A stretch of DNA of 56,732 nucleotides. Origin: Myxosarcina sp. GI1 (GTDB taxonomy: Bacteria > Cyanobacteriota > Cyanobacteriia > Cyanobacteriales > Xenococcaceae). Positions 36,568-47,075 of this stretch are shown one piece after another (within the stretch, counting starts at the first letter, position 1; each line of letters begins with the position of its first letter). Under the pieces are notes generated by a model, which ran no database searches, was not told the origin of the DNA, and saw nothing but the letters and a program-made list of their open reading frames with translations. The translations under genes and the position numbers were made by a program. The DNA is taken from NCBI RefSeq assembly GCF_000756305.1, contig NZ_JRFE01000012.1, forward strand, positions 97 to 56,828. The letters run 5' to 3'.

Positions 36568-37594
36568 AGTTCGGTTTGTAAACGAGCCAATAAAAACCAA
36601 TAGTCCTTTAGTCAGCGTTATTATTGCTAACTATAATTATGCTAATTTTCTGCGTCAGGCGATCGATAGTGTGTTCGAGCAAACATATCAAAACCTCGAA
36701 CTAATTGTTGTCGATGACGGTTCGACCGATCGCTCTAGAGAAATTATCGAATCTTATGGCGATCGCCTAATTGCTATCTTCCAAAAAAATTCAGGACAGG
36801 GAGCAGCCTTTAATACTGCAATAGCAAAAGCTAAAGGCGATTTGGTTTGTTTTTTAGATGCTGACGACTACTTTTATCGAGATAAACTCGCCAAGGTAGT
36901 AGCTGCATTTAACCAACATCCTGAATGGGTGCAAATCTCTCACGGCAGAACTTCAATCGATCTTCAAGGTAATCCCATCGGTACGGGTTATCACCGACAT
37001 AATCGCGGAGATGTAAGTGGCTTATTGTTGCAGTGGGGTAAGTATGCCTGGTCGATTACCTCTGGGTTGGCTTACCGCCGTCAAACGCTAATGCAAATTC
37101 TGCCCATTCCAACCAAAAGAAAAGAGGCAGCAGACGCATATATAACTGCTGCAGTTCCCTTTTATGGAGAAGTCGGCAGCATTGACGAACCGTTAATGTT
37201 TTATCGCATGCACGGCAATAACTTACAGGCATACAATGACAATGTTGAATTTTTACTTCAACAAAAAGAAGCCATTGCCTCATATATCAACGATACTGCT
37301 GCCAAATTGGGTTTGCGCGATCGCTTCGACCTACAAAAAGATGTAGACCATCGTAGCTTAAAAGCCATTCAACAAGGTGGAGTTTCTCTTAAAGAATCTC
37401 TGGCAATTATCGGACTTTCTATACGAGAGAGTATCGCGATCGGACGCAGTCCTAAAGATACGATTGAAAGAACATTAAGACGCGGCATCTGTGCGTTGTT
37501 TCCCCAACAGGGAAAAATCGTGCTGCGTTTGGGTTTGCGCGGTTATCTCCGCTCTAAAACCCGATCGGGGCAACGAGCTTATTCTTCTAATTAA
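36548..37594 (+). CDS. family 2 glycosyltransferase
   Basis: This 348-residue GT-A fold enzyme has PLVSVIIANYNYANFLRQAI, VDDGSTDRS and the metal-binding DADD (VCFLDADDYF). The acceptor half has EEP-like IDEPLMFYRMHG and a basic C-terminal tail. It is probably a cytosolic or membrane-associated sugar transferase of the polysaccharide locus, of which it is the first clear gene. The sugar specificity cannot be read. Confidence 0.92.
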   Translation: MTKMLPEVRFVNEPIKTNSPLVSVIIANYNYANFLRQAIDSVFEQTYQNLELIVVDDGSTDRSREIIESYGDRLIAIFQKNSGQGAAFNTAIAKAKGDLVCFLDADDYFYRDKLAKVVAAFNQHPEWVQISHGRTSIDLQGNPIGTGYHRHNRGDVSGLLLQWGKYAWSITSGLAYRRQTLMQILPIPTKRKEAADAYITAAVPFYGEVGSIDEPLMFYRMHGNNLQAYNDNVEFLLQQKEAIASYINDTAAKLGLRDRFDLQKDVDHRSLKAIQQGGVSLKESLAIIGLSIRESIAIGRSPKDTIERTLRRGICALFPQQGKIVLRLGLRGYLRSKTRSGQRAYSSN

Positions 37595-37647
37595 CGGCGT
37601 TGCCAACAAATATATTTAAAGTTTAGTTATATAAATAAATTAATTAT

Positions 37648-39762
37648 ATGAATCACACAGTTGCAGTCATGCGCAAACATTGGTTGCCATTACTAGGTTT
37701 AAACGCTGCGCTAGTTGGTGCTACAGTCTTCGCAGCAACCGTATTAGTCGGTCGCACCTTTACTCCTACCTGGACGGCAGAAGCTAAATTAAACATTCCT
37801 TCTTCAGGAGGTAATCTCAGTGCAGATTTAGGTCCACTAGGGAATTTAAACGATAGCGGACTTAGCTTTTCTAAAGAAGTCAATCCCCTACAAATTCAAG
37901 CGGCAATTATTGGCAGTGACAAAGTAATCGAACGAGTTCTAGAAGAAGATAGCGAACGCTATCTCTACCCTAAAGAGAGATTGAATGCCTACAAAAACTT
38001 ATTTGAAGTAGAACCCCAACCACAATCGACAACTCTTACAGTTACAGCACAAGGTTCTCAACCAGAACTAGCACTAGAGAGAGCCAATAATATTATTGAC
38101 TCCTATCAACAGCGTTTGCAGGAACTACGCCAGCAAGATGCCTCGACTAGAGAAAATACCAAAGAGCTTGAAACTGCTCGCCAAGACTTAATTGAGGCAC
38201 AAACCCAACTAGCACAATTTCGTCAGTCTACTGGAATTGTTGATAGCGATGTTCAAGCTCAAGAACTGATTAATTCTCTTAGCGAACTAAAAACCAGACG
38301 CTCGTTAGTCAAAGCTCAAGCTGATGCCAGCCAAACTAAAGCTAGAGTAACCTCTTCCAATTTAGGAATAAGTTCGCAAACTGCGGTTGACTCTCTAAGA
38401 TTGGCAGGAAATACAGAATATCAGCAGGTTAGAGAAAGTTTATCCCAGTTAGAAGTAGAACTATCTAATGCTAGAGGACAATTTAAAGAAGGAAGCCCTC
38501 AAATAAAAGCTTTACTTCAACGCCGAGCCGAACTGCGCCAACAACTACAACAGACTATTAATACAGCAGTTCCCAATGCAGGTAGAGGGAACATCGATTA
38601 TACTCTGGGTACTAATGGTTCCGACAATCGCCTTAATATGATTGCCGAGTTGCTAGCAGCCGAAACAGCAGCCAAACAGTTACAGCAGGAAAGTACTGAA
38701 ATTAACTCGCAAATAGCTAACCGTACCCAAGAACTAAATAACATTTCTCAAAATAAAGCTCGACTAGCAGAGCTACAGCGCAAATACGAGATTGCTGAAG
38801 GGGTCTATAAAGGAATCATCGCTCAAACTAATAGAGCAAAAATCGACAACTTTAACAGCTATCCCAACGTTCAGTTAATCGATGGTCCTGCTCTCGATCC
38901 CGAACCTACAGACCCAAACTACAAGCTTATTGCTTTAGGTGGACTGCTAGCATCTGCTTTTGGCAGCCTTGGTTTGTTGATGTTCTTAGAATCTCGCGAT
39001 CCTCTATTAAGTCTCAAAGACCTCCAGTTAGTAAAATATCCCGTATTGGTAAGTATTTCGCAACATCAAACCAATCTGCTTGAAAATATCGAATATAGTT
39101 GGACTTTAGACAGCGTAGCCGAACTTGAGTTTCAAAAACTTGCTTCGGCTTTTAGCTTTCTAAATCTAGAAAACCGTCGAGTTGCCATTTCCAGTGCTGC
39201 ACCAGGGGAAGGTAAAACCACCGTCACTATAGGATTGGCACTGGCATTAGTCAAGCTTGGTTTTAAAGTACTAGTGGTGGATGGAGATATACATCGAGCC
39301 ACATTGAGCGAACGGTTGCAAATCTCTCAACAAAAAGCGATAGAAAGTGAAGACGGACAATCTAACTTAGCTACTTCTAGCCTGGCTACTATCGTTCCAG
39401 GTCTCGATGCTCTTGCCGCACCCGCAATTGCCAGAGATTCAATTTGTAAATATTTTGTGCAGGGAGACTTTGAAAGACAGGTAGATGCTCTACAGAAGAC
39501 TGGTAACTACGATTACGTCTTGGTAGACAGCGCGCCAGTCAATGCTGCTAGCGAAATGGCGACAATCAGTTCGGTAATTCGCAATTTCTTGTTTGTCGTT
39601 CAACCAGGAAGAAGCGGACGCTATTCTGTAATGAGCAGTCTCGAACAACTAAGACAATATAACGCTCAGATTGCAGGGCTGGTAGTCAATGGCATAGAAT
39701 CTCGCCCGACAAACTACTATTACTACGGCATTAAGCAACCTTTGTTAGAGGCGCAAACTTAA
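37648..39762 (+). CDS. Wzz/Wzc-type polysaccharide copolymerase with BY-kinase domain
   Basis: The protein has 704 residues. Two membrane helices (near 12-35, WLPLLGLNAALVGATVFAAT, and near 430-450, LIALGGLLASAFGSLGLLMF) flank a periplasmic Wzz domain with long coiled coils (about 150-400). The cytosolic tyrosine autokinase has Walker A SSAAPGEGKTT (about 514-524), Walker A' LVVDGDIHR and Walker B VLVDSAP. The C-terminal tyrosine cluster is short but present (NYYYYG). It controls chain length and export of the polysaccharide, working with the Wzy-like protein encoded 16 bp downstream. Confidence 0.92.
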   Translation: MNHTVAVMRKHWLPLLGLNAALVGATVFAATVLVGRTFTPTWTAEAKLNIPSSGGNLSADLGPLGNLNDSGLSFSKEVNPLQIQAAIIGSDKVIERVLEEDSERYLYPKERLNAYKNLFEVEPQPQSTTLTVTAQGSQPELALERANNIIDSYQQRLQELRQQDASTRENTKELETARQDLIEAQTQLAQFRQSTGIVDSDVQAQELINSLSELKTRRSLVKAQADASQTKARVTSSNLGISSQTAVDSLRLAGNTEYQQVRESLSQLEVELSNARGQFKEGSPQIKALLQRRAELRQQLQQTINTAVPNAGRGNIDYTLGTNGSDNRLNMIAELLAAETAAKQLQQESTEINSQIANRTQELNNISQNKARLAELQRKYEIAEGVYKGIIAQTNRAKIDNFNSYPNVQLIDGPALDPEPTDPNYKLIALGGLLASAFGSLGLLMFLESRDPLLSLKDLQLVKYPVLVSISQHQTNLLENIEYSWTLDSVAELEFQKLASAFSFLNLENRRVAISSAAPGEGKTTVTIGLALALVKLGFKVLVVDGDIHRATLSERLQISQQKAIESEDGQSNLATSSLATIVPGLDALAAPAIARDSICKYFVQGDFERQVDALQKTGNYDYVLVDSAPVNAASEMATISSVIRNFLFVVQPGRSGRYSVMSSLEQLRQYNAQIAGLVVNGIESRPTNYYYYGIKQPLLEAQT

Positions 39763-39778
39763 GTTTGTAGTCCAATTT

Positions 39779-41158
39779 ATGACGCAAATTTTATTATCAA
39801 ATTCACCTTTAAATACTCAAAAAGAGCGGCTTTTTTCGGGCATTTGGCTGCGATGGAGTATTTTAACACTAGCAGAGAAAGTAATCTGTCTGAATATAGT
39901 GCTGTTTCCTGTTTGGTGGTATGTAGGACTTGCTAACTACATGCCGCTATTTCTCTTACTAGGTGTTGTTGCTTATGACTGGCGGCAATACGGAGAACTA
40001 AACTGGAAACGCCCTGGTTGGGCGGCAATTTGCTTATTTGCTTTTTATGTCTATGGTTTTGTAGACGATTTTTTGCTCTATAACGATGCCTACTTTTCTA
40101 TCAATGTATCATCGGGAACTGGGGTCAGTCTAAATAGTGTAATTAAATCGACCTTTGGTTTTGCTTTTCCCCTATTGATTTGGTATATCCAAGGCAAAAA
40201 TTTAAAAGTTCGACTGGAGGTAGTTGCCTGGGCTGTATCGGTTAGCGTCGTGCAGATGCTGTTAATTTGGCTAGCGGTTCTAATATTTCCCACACTTATT
40301 GCCAGTTCACCCCGAACTCTTTATGCCATATTGACAGGCAAGAGCGGTTTTGACGAGGGAGATAGTGTCGATGGTTGGAGCAACTATTTAGTAATTTTTT
40401 ACGAAGGTCGGTTTAGATTTTTCTTTGCCCACAATCAAATTTGTGCTGCTTTCCTGGGTTTTGTAGGTTTAATTGCTCTAGAACTCAAAAATCGCTTGTG
40501 GTCGCTGTCACTTATCGGAGTGGCGATTTTTCTGCTTAGTTTGACAGCTACCCGTTCTACCTGGCTAGCATTTCCTGTAGTATTGCTAATTTACTTTATG
40601 TTGGTTTTTGCTCGCAAAGGAAACACTTGGCTATTGTTGTCTATCTTGGCAATAGTTAGTTTTATTACTCTATCTCTATTTCCAGTTACCAACTCAATTG
40701 CCAATTATTCTACAAATTTAGCAGAAGGTGTAGCTAACGCTCGCGCTGGTTCTACCGAAATTCGTGGCTTGGTCTACCAAGAAACTTTAGAAAGGATTCC
40801 CGATAAGCCAATTTTCGGTCATAAAGTTCAAGGTCCGCCAGCGGTACAAGGAAATGCCGTCTTTTACGTACAGGAGAGTCAAATTCGGGTTGGTACCCAT
40901 AGCTATATTTTAGGCGACCTCCTCTATCAACAAGGTCTACTCGGTCTGGGACTATTTTTAGCTGCTTGGGTGATGCTGCTGAAATGGTTTTACCAAACGT
41001 CAAAAAATCGACCCGTATCCTGGTTTCCCATACTAATGTTCTTTTTTTTACAGTGCTTTGTTACCAGTTTGAGTCCGATTAGTATGAATACTTTATTACT
41101 TATGATGATTTATCGCTCCCAACAGAAGCCCGTTAGAGAGGTGTATTATTATGGATAA
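39779..41158 (+). CDS. O-antigen ligase / Wzy-type polysaccharide polymerase
   Basis: This 459-residue multi-span membrane protein has about ten hydrophobic segments and a larger periplasmic loop near 300-380. The loop contains ARAGSTEIRGLVYQETLERI and HSYILGDLLYQQGLLG, the RGxxW-like and HNxxL-like positions of the O-antigen ligase/polymerase superfamily. It probably joins repeat units at the periplasmic face. Its stop overlaps the start of the next glycosyltransferase by 8 bp. Confidence 0.88.
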   Translation: MTQILLSNSPLNTQKERLFSGIWLRWSILTLAEKVICLNIVLFPVWWYVGLANYMPLFLLLGVVAYDWRQYGELNWKRPGWAAICLFAFYVYGFVDDFLLYNDAYFSINVSSGTGVSLNSVIKSTFGFAFPLLIWYIQGKNLKVRLEVVAWAVSVSVVQMLLIWLAVLIFPTLIASSPRTLYAILTGKSGFDEGDSVDGWSNYLVIFYEGRFRFFFAHNQICAAFLGFVGLIALELKNRLWSLSLIGVAIFLLSLTATRSTWLAFPVVLLIYFMLVFARKGNTWLLLSILAIVSFITLSLFPVTNSIANYSTNLAEGVANARAGSTEIRGLVYQETLERIPDKPIFGHKVQGPPAVQGNAVFYVQESQIRVGTHSYILGDLLYQQGLLGLGLFLAAWVMLLKWFYQTSKNRPVSWFPILMFFFLQCFVTSLSPISMNTLLLMMIYRSQQKPVREVYYYG

Positions 41159-42353
41159 ACTTATAGTCCTGCCAGGAAGTTGTGGGTTGGGAGGCACGAC
41201 TGTCTCTCTCTCAATGATGGTTAGGGGTTTTGAAAAGTTAGGTTCTTCGGATCGACTGTGTCTTTTGGTTAGATCTGGTTCTCTTTTAGAACAGTATCTC
41301 CGTCAGACGGTTCGAGGAGATTGTCTGCAAGTAATTCCAGGAGAAAACGGACAACAGTTTTTTAACATGGCATTTAAATGGATTGCCCAACAACCACCAG
41401 GTTCTCCCCTGCTGTTGGAAAATTGTACCGCTCGTGAGTTGCTATCAAGCATTGCCCTGGCTACACCCCAACTTCGATTGAGTAGGCGACCTGTCTACCA
41501 TTTATTTAGAGACTTGGCGCGTTCTTATAATCCTTTAGGAAACACGTTTAGAAAGTTGATTTTTACTGGACTTGCTCCCGAAGCCATTTGCAATTCTCGA
41601 TTTACTGCCGAAAACATTGACTGTTTACCTGCTGGGGTTCGACATATCCTTCATCCTGCGGTGGATACAGAGAAATTTAATCATCTTCCCTCTGACGATC
41701 CCCCGCCTATTAATTTGCAACCGATTCTGGCTACGGGAGCGCGGATTATCTTAACTCCCTCGCGAATTAGCGAACCAGATAATTTTAACGACAAAAATTT
41801 GCGGGGGTTAATTCCCATGCTCGCTCGTCTCAAAGCTTCTGGCGGTCGCTATCACGGAGTTGTAATTGGTCCAGACTATTCTCCAGGTCAATCGAGAACT
41901 CAGGTTTTACTTCAAGAAGCCCAACGCTTGGGAGTAGCAGACCGCTTTACAATTTTGCCCCCAACTTTTGCGATCGAAGAATACTATAAATGTGCCGATG
42001 CGGTAGTTACCCTGGCTCCTAGAGAACCTTTCGGTCGTACGGTAGTAGAAGCGATCGCCTGTGGAATACCAGTAATTGGCAGCAACACTGGCGGTATTGG
42101 CGAGATTTTACAAAATTTTGCCCCAGAGTGGACTGTTGACTCTAACGATCCCATAGCCGCAGCAGAGGCAGTTTTAAGACTTCAGGCAGACTGCGATCGC
42201 ACCAATCGCCTGTTAGAACTAGGCAACAACTGGGTTGTTGCCCAGTGCAATTCCGTCGAGTACGCCAAAAAACTTATGGATATTGTCGGATTCGACGCGC
42301 CCACTAAACTGCCAGAAACTGCGCTAGTTCAGCCACTCGACAGTACAAACTAA
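41151..42353 (+). CDS. GT4-type glycosyltransferase
   Basis: This 400-residue GT-B fold protein has an N-terminal GSCGLGGTTVSLSMMVRGFE loop. The C-terminal nucleotide-sugar site has PREPFGRTVVEAIACGIPVI with the E-x7-E pair and GGIGEIL. The middle has ILATGARIILTPSRISEPD. Overlap of 8 bp with the polymerase gene indicates translational coupling. Donor and acceptor are unknown. Confidence 0.88.
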   Translation: MDKLIVLPGSCGLGGTTVSLSMMVRGFEKLGSSDRLCLLVRSGSLLEQYLRQTVRGDCLQVIPGENGQQFFNMAFKWIAQQPPGSPLLLENCTARELLSSIALATPQLRLSRRPVYHLFRDLARSYNPLGNTFRKLIFTGLAPEAICNSRFTAENIDCLPAGVRHILHPAVDTEKFNHLPSDDPPPINLQPILATGARIILTPSRISEPDNFNDKNLRGLIPMLARLKASGGRYHGVVIGPDYSPGQSRTQVLLQEAQRLGVADRFTILPPTFAIEEYYKCADAVVTLAPREPFGRTVVEAIACGIPVIGSNTGGIGEILQNFAPEWTVDSNDPIAAAEAVLRLQADCDRTNRLLELGNNWVVAQCNSVEYAKKLMDIVGFDAPTKLPETALVQPLDSTN

Positions 42354-42392
42354 TAACTTTATCGCTCCCCATCAAGCGGTGAAACATGACAG

Positions 42393-43517
42393 ATGAAACA
42401 AATCGGTATCTACGTCAGAACTTTTCCTTTAATTTCAGAGGCTTTTATTACAGAGCAAGCGCAAAATCTCCAGCAATATAAACCAACTTTTATTGCCAGT
42501 ACTTTAGTTAAAGAAACACCCTTTAATTCTGTAGCTTTAAGCCAACACGATTTTTGGAAAATCAAACAATTAACTCATATACTTACCTGCTTACCTAACT
42601 TATTTAGTAAATATTTTAAAATCATTGGCAATTTAGATTTAATTCACGCTCATTTTGGTCCTAATGGCGTTTACGCCATGAATATTGCCGATAAACTAAA
42701 TATTCCTTTTTTGGTAACTTTTCACGGCTACGATATTACTATTTCTCGTAAGGCAATTTGGAAAAGTGGTAGATTCCTGTATTACCAACTAATTTTTAAC
42801 GAAGCCAAACTTCAAAGAAAAGCTGCTGGTTTTATTGCAGTTTCTAAGTTTATTCGTCAAAAGCTAATCGAGCGTGGCTATCCCGAAGATAAAATCATCC
42901 AGCACTATATCGGAGTAGATACTACTAAATTTACTCCCGCAACTACTAAAGCTGGCGATCGCTATATTCTTTGTGTCGGCAGACATACAGACAAAAAAGG
43001 CATCGATACTTTATTGCGGGCTTTTGCCAAAATTGCTGCCAAGCATCCCGACGTTACGCTGGTTCAGGTGGGAACGGGACCTTTGACCAAACAGTTGCAG
43101 ACTTTAACTGCCAAACTCGGTATTGAGAAGCAGGTAAATTTCCTCGGTTCTCAACCTCACGAACGAGTACTAGAACTGATGCGTACCGCAGAAATTTTTG
43201 CTCTTTCCAGTCAAACAGCTAAAGATGGCGATTGCGAAGGTCTACCTATTGTAATCTTGGAAGCTTCTGCCTGCTCTGTACCAGTAGTTTCTACTTTTCA
43301 TAGCGGTATTCCCGAAGCGGTTTTAGATGGAAAAACAGGCTATTTGGTAGCAGAAAAAGATGATATTGCTCTGGCGGAACGGCTGAATAAGTTGTTGAGC
43401 GATCGCGCTTTGGGAGAAAAAATGGGACGGCGAGGAAGAGAGTTTATCTGTGAGTCATTCGATTTACGCAAACAAACTCTCAAACTAGAAGCTATTTACG
43501 ATTCACTCATTGGCTAA
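42393..43517 (+). CDS. GT4 glycosyltransferase (WcaL/colanic-acid type)
   Basis: This 374-residue protein begins IGIYVRTFPLISEAFITEQA, the start typical of WcaL-like transferases. It has the N-domain LIHAHFGPNG and FHGYDITISR motifs, C-domain ILCVGRHTDKKGIDTLLRAF, and donor-site DGDCEGLPIVILEASACSVP. It is a cytosolic retaining transferase of the polysaccharide pathway. Confidence 0.92.
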   Translation: MKQIGIYVRTFPLISEAFITEQAQNLQQYKPTFIASTLVKETPFNSVALSQHDFWKIKQLTHILTCLPNLFSKYFKIIGNLDLIHAHFGPNGVYAMNIADKLNIPFLVTFHGYDITISRKAIWKSGRFLYYQLIFNEAKLQRKAAGFIAVSKFIRQKLIERGYPEDKIIQHYIGVDTTKFTPATTKAGDRYILCVGRHTDKKGIDTLLRAFAKIAAKHPDVTLVQVGTGPLTKQLQTLTAKLGIEKQVNFLGSQPHERVLELMRTAEIFALSSQTAKDGDCEGLPIVILEASACSVPVVSTFHSGIPEAVLDGKTGYLVAEKDDIALAERLNKLLSDRALGEKMGRRGREFICESFDLRKQTLKLEAIYDSLIG

Positions 43518-43549
43518 AGAGGCTTTGAGAGACAACCTGGTAAAACATC

Positions 43550-45109
43550 ATGCTATTTAATTCTTGGGAATTTATTTTTCTTTTTTTACCCCTGACTCTG
43601 ACAATCTTTTTTCAGATTAACCGACGGGGTCATTATCAAGTTGCTATCGGTTGGCTAGTACTTGCCTCTTTGTTTTTCTATGGCTGGTGGAATCCAGCCT
43701 ACATAAAATTAATTATTTTTTCTATTTTATTTAACTACCTTATTGGTATTTTTCTCAACCTAGAAGGGAAGAAGTCATATCGTCGATTGGGATTAATTTT
43801 TGGTCTTACGGTAAATTTGGCTTTAATTGGCTATTTTAAATATGCTAACTTCTTTGTTTCCAGCGTCAACGATTTAGCAGGTACTACTTTTACTCTCAAT
43901 AAAATAATTTTGCCTCTGGCAATTTCCTTTTTTACCTTTCAGCAAATTACCTATTTGGTAGATTCTTACAAAGGAGAAACTAAAGACTATGGTTTTTTAA
44001 ACTACTGTCTGTTTGTAACTTTCTTTCCCCAGCTTATTGCAGGACCAATCGTCCATCACAAAGAGGTAATGCCTCAGTTTGCCGATAAATCTACCTATCG
44101 CTTTGATTGGGAAAATTTGGCAGTCGGGCTAACTGTTTTCTGTTTGGGACTATTTAAAAAGGTTGTTTTTGCCGACACCATCGCTACTTTTGCCACGCCA
44201 GTTTTTAACGAGGCGGCAGCAGGGGAAGCGGTTACTTTCTTTACTGCCTGGGGAGGAGCTTTAGCCTACACGTTACAGCTTTACTTTGACTTTTCTGGCT
44301 ATTCGGATATGGCCATCGGTGCCGCTCGTATGTTTGGGATTAAGTTGCCCCTCAACTTTAACTCTCCCTATAAAGCCACTAGCGTCATTGATTTTTGGCG
44401 GAGATGGCACATCACCCTCTCTCACTTTCTGCGGGACTATCTCTATATTCCTTTGGGTGGTAGTCGCCAAGGAAAACTGCGACGCAACGTCAATCTAATG
44501 ATTACGATGCTGCTAGGGGGTCTATGGCATGGTGCTGGCTGGACTTTTATCTTCTGGGGCGGACTACACGGAATGTATTTAGTTATCAACCATCAATGGC
44601 ATTCTTTTCAAAAGTTTTTAGGACACGATCCTAATAAAAACAACTGGTGGAGGCATATTTTGGGTGTGGCGATTACCTTTATCGCTATCGTTATTGGTTG
44701 GGTCTTCTTTAGAGCGGCAAACATGAATGCAGCGTTCGTTATGTTACGAGGAATGATCGGAATTAATGGTGTTGCTCTACCCATAGAGTTAGCGGAATAT
44801 TTAAGAGCAATAGAGGGACTTGGCGTAACTTTAAACTTCGAGCGAGGTTCTGATTTGCTGCTTACCTATACTCTATCGCTGGCTTTATTAGCCGTTGCCT
44901 GGTTTACCCCCAATACCCAACAGTGGCTGGAAAAATACCATCCCGCCTTGGGAATAGAGAAAATTAATTCTTGGCAGCATAGTTTTTGGCAAAAGCTTTA
45001 TTGGCAACCTAATGGAGCCTTCGGTTTTGTACTTGGGGGATTGATTTTTGTCATTGCCAAAATTGCTCTAGAAGCTCCTCAGAGCGAGTTTTTGTATTTT
45101 GACTTTTAA
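43550..45109 (+). CDS. MBOAT-family membrane O-acyltransferase (AlgI-like)
   Basis: This 519-residue integral membrane protein has about ten hydrophobic spans. It carries the MBOAT signatures: GPIVHHKEVMPQF, FDFSGYSDMAIG, the conserved WRRWHITLSHFLRDYLYIPL and active-site His327 in GGLWHGAGWTF. AlgI-type proteins pass acyl groups across the membrane for O-acylation of extracellular polysaccharide. The partner SGNH protein follows immediately. Closest in style to AlgI/PatA; acetyl is the usual donor group (family knowledge). Confidence 0.93.
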   Translation: MLFNSWEFIFLFLPLTLTIFFQINRRGHYQVAIGWLVLASLFFYGWWNPAYIKLIIFSILFNYLIGIFLNLEGKKSYRRLGLIFGLTVNLALIGYFKYANFFVSSVNDLAGTTFTLNKIILPLAISFFTFQQITYLVDSYKGETKDYGFLNYCLFVTFFPQLIAGPIVHHKEVMPQFADKSTYRFDWENLAVGLTVFCLGLFKKVVFADTIATFATPVFNEAAAGEAVTFFTAWGGALAYTLQLYFDFSGYSDMAIGAARMFGIKLPLNFNSPYKATSVIDFWRRWHITLSHFLRDYLYIPLGGSRQGKLRRNVNLMITMLLGGLWHGAGWTFIFWGGLHGMYLVINHQWHSFQKFLGHDPNKNNWWRHILGVAITFIAIVIGWVFFRAANMNAAFVMLRGMIGINGVALPIELAEYLRAIEGLGVTLNFERGSDLLLTYTLSLALLAVAWFTPNTQQWLEKYHPALGIEKINSWQHSFWQKLYWQPNGAFGFVLGGLIFVIAKIALEAPQSEFLYFDF

Positions 45110-45113
45110 GGAT

Positions 45114-46121
45114 ATGACTTACATCAAATACTTGCGCTCGGTCGGGACGGGATTTTTGTTTTGTCTGCTGGTCTATCTGGCAGCCATTTTTTATCAACTA
45201 GGAGTTCCAATTTCCGAGCAGAATAGCTCGATTCATCGAGTCTACACTTTTAAATCCGATTTGATTAGCTCTATAGACCGACCAAAACTACTAATAGTTT
45301 CTGGTTCTAACGCCAATGCAGGAATTAGCTGTGAAACAATTCAAGCAACAACTGGAGTTGCTTGTCTTAATGGTGGGGTTCATGCCGCCATCGGCTTGGA
45401 CTATATGTTTGCTCGCGCTCGTTCTTGGCTCAATCCTGGCGATATGGTTTTACTCCCCCTAGAATACGAACACTATCTCAATGATGGTATTCCCAGCGAT
45501 CGCTTTGTCGATCACGTTATCGCTCACGATCCGCAGTATTTGCGATCGCTAGATTTAGTTTCTCAAATTCGCTTTCTTGGAGGCATATCCTTTGAGCGTT
45601 TAACACAGGGAGTTATTGCCAGATCCACCAAACCAGAATACGGTCAGGGTAGAGCGATCGCTGCTGAGGAAGTCAATAAAAATACTTATGGAGACAACAC
45701 ACATCAGCTAGAAGCCGATCTAACTCCAGAATTGCGGGAAAAAATTGCCAATCTTCAGCCATTGCCAATTAAAGGCTATCTAAAGACAAGTTATGGTTTG
45801 AAAAATATCAAAAAATTTGTCGCTTGGTGCAGACAGAATAATATTCAAGTCTTGGCAACCTGGCCTAATACGGTTTGGTTTGAATCTTACCAACAACCAG
45901 AATCTCAAGCCTTTTTTCAGAGTATCGCCGACTTTTATCGCAGTTTAGATGTCCCCGTACTCGGTCAACCTCAAGAGGCAATGTACGATAAATCGATGTT
46001 TTATGACAGTATCTATCACCCCCACGACCGAGGTAAGCGACTGAGAACTGAAGAACTCATCCAATTACTCCAACCATATATAGACAGCTTTTTCTACTCC
46101 GAAATATCGACTAAAGAATAA
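45114..46121 (+). CDS. SGNH-hydrolase-like partner of the MBOAT acyltransferase
   Basis: The protein has 335 residues from ATG 45114; an in-frame TTG at 45099, overlapping the MBOAT gene, is the other option. A single N-terminal membrane anchor (SVGTGFLFCLLVYLAAIFYQ) leads into a periplasmic domain. It has an SGNH-like first block, VSGSNANAGIS, with candidate nucleophile Ser, and a late Asp/His block, YDSIYHPHDRGK. MBOAT genes are regularly followed by such proteins that complete acyl transfer to the glycan. I infer that role here. Confidence 0.75.
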   Translation: MTYIKYLRSVGTGFLFCLLVYLAAIFYQLGVPISEQNSSIHRVYTFKSDLISSIDRPKLLIVSGSNANAGISCETIQATTGVACLNGGVHAAIGLDYMFARARSWLNPGDMVLLPLEYEHYLNDGIPSDRFVDHVIAHDPQYLRSLDLVSQIRFLGGISFERLTQGVIARSTKPEYGQGRAIAAEEVNKNTYGDNTHQLEADLTPELREKIANLQPLPIKGYLKTSYGLKNIKKFVAWCRQNNIQVLATWPNTVWFESYQQPESQAFFQSIADFYRSLDVPVLGQPQEAMYDKSMFYDSIYHPHDRGKRLRTEELIQLLQPYIDSFFYSEISTKE

Positions 46122-46149
46122 ATTTAATAGCTATATCTATAACCAGCAC

Positions 46150-47025
46150 ATGAACGGCAATACATTTTCTAATACTTCAGATAATGAAGTAATTATTTTT
46201 CAACATATACCTAAAACCGCAGGGACTACCCTGAGATACATCATTCAATATCAGTATTCACCAGGTGCCATTTGCGAACTTTACGGTGATGCTGGCTCTC
46301 ATGCAGAAAGAATAGACAAACTCAAAAATTTATCAAAGTCCGAACGAGAAAAAATTAAAATTATTAACACTCATTTAGGCTTTGGCTTACACGAATTTTT
46401 GTCTCAGCCCTATACGTACATTACGTTTTTACGCGATCCAGTCGATCGCGTAATTTCAATGTATTATTACTATCAAAAAACTAATAATCCCCTATTTCAA
46501 AATCTATCGCTCCAAGAATTTGTCGAGTCTTATCCTGCCGTACAAAATGGCATGACCAAAAACTTTTCTGGAGTTACTTTAAAACGTCAGTTACTGCCAC
46601 CAGAGAAGAAAGATACAGTTCCTTTTTCAGAAGAAAATTTAGCAATTGCCAAACAGAATTTGCAAAACCAGTTTAAATTTATTGGTATTTTGGAAAGATT
46701 TGACGAATCGGCAATTCTGTTAAAAAGAATACTAGGTTGGAAAATTCCTCTCCACGATCGCAGTAATGTTTCTCAACGGGCGAATAATATTCCCCAAGAA
46801 ACTATGGCTACTATCGAGAGGCTAAATAAATTAGATATCGAGCTTTACGAATATGCCAAATTAGTTTTTGAAGAGACGATCGCCCGTCAAGATAGCTCTT
46901 TCCAGCAAGAGGTAACGCAATTTAAAACCGCCAACAATTCGGCGTTTGATAAACTCTACTTCAAACTAAAGACTAGCTACAATCGCGGCGTACACAGAAT
47001 TTATAAAGAGTTAGTCAGATCGTAA
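46150..47025 (+). CDS. sulfotransferase, Sulfotransfer_2-like
   Basis: The protein has 291 residues. The 5'-phosphosulfate-binding loop is IFQHIPKTAGTTLRYII and the 3'-phosphate-binding segment is FLRDPVDRVISMYYYY, both typical of PAPS-dependent carbohydrate sulfotransferases of the heparan 2-O / chondroitin class. A C-terminal basic tail follows (YNRGVHRIYKELV). No signal peptide is evident, so it would act on intracellular lipid-linked repeat units. Confidence 0.9.
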   Translation: MNGNTFSNTSDNEVIIFQHIPKTAGTTLRYIIQYQYSPGAICELYGDAGSHAERIDKLKNLSKSEREKIKIINTHLGFGLHEFLSQPYTYITFLRDPVDRVISMYYYYQKTNNPLFQNLSLQEFVESYPAVQNGMTKNFSGVTLKRQLLPPEKKDTVPFSEENLAIAKQNLQNQFKFIGILERFDESAILLKRILGWKIPLHDRSNVSQRANNIPQETMATIERLNKLDIELYEYAKLVFEETIARQDSSFQQEVTQFKTANNSAFDKLYFKLKTSYNRGVHRIYKELVRS

Positions 47026-47075
47026 TTTTCTCTAGCCATTATATATAGATATTCTCAAATAAAATATTAAATAAA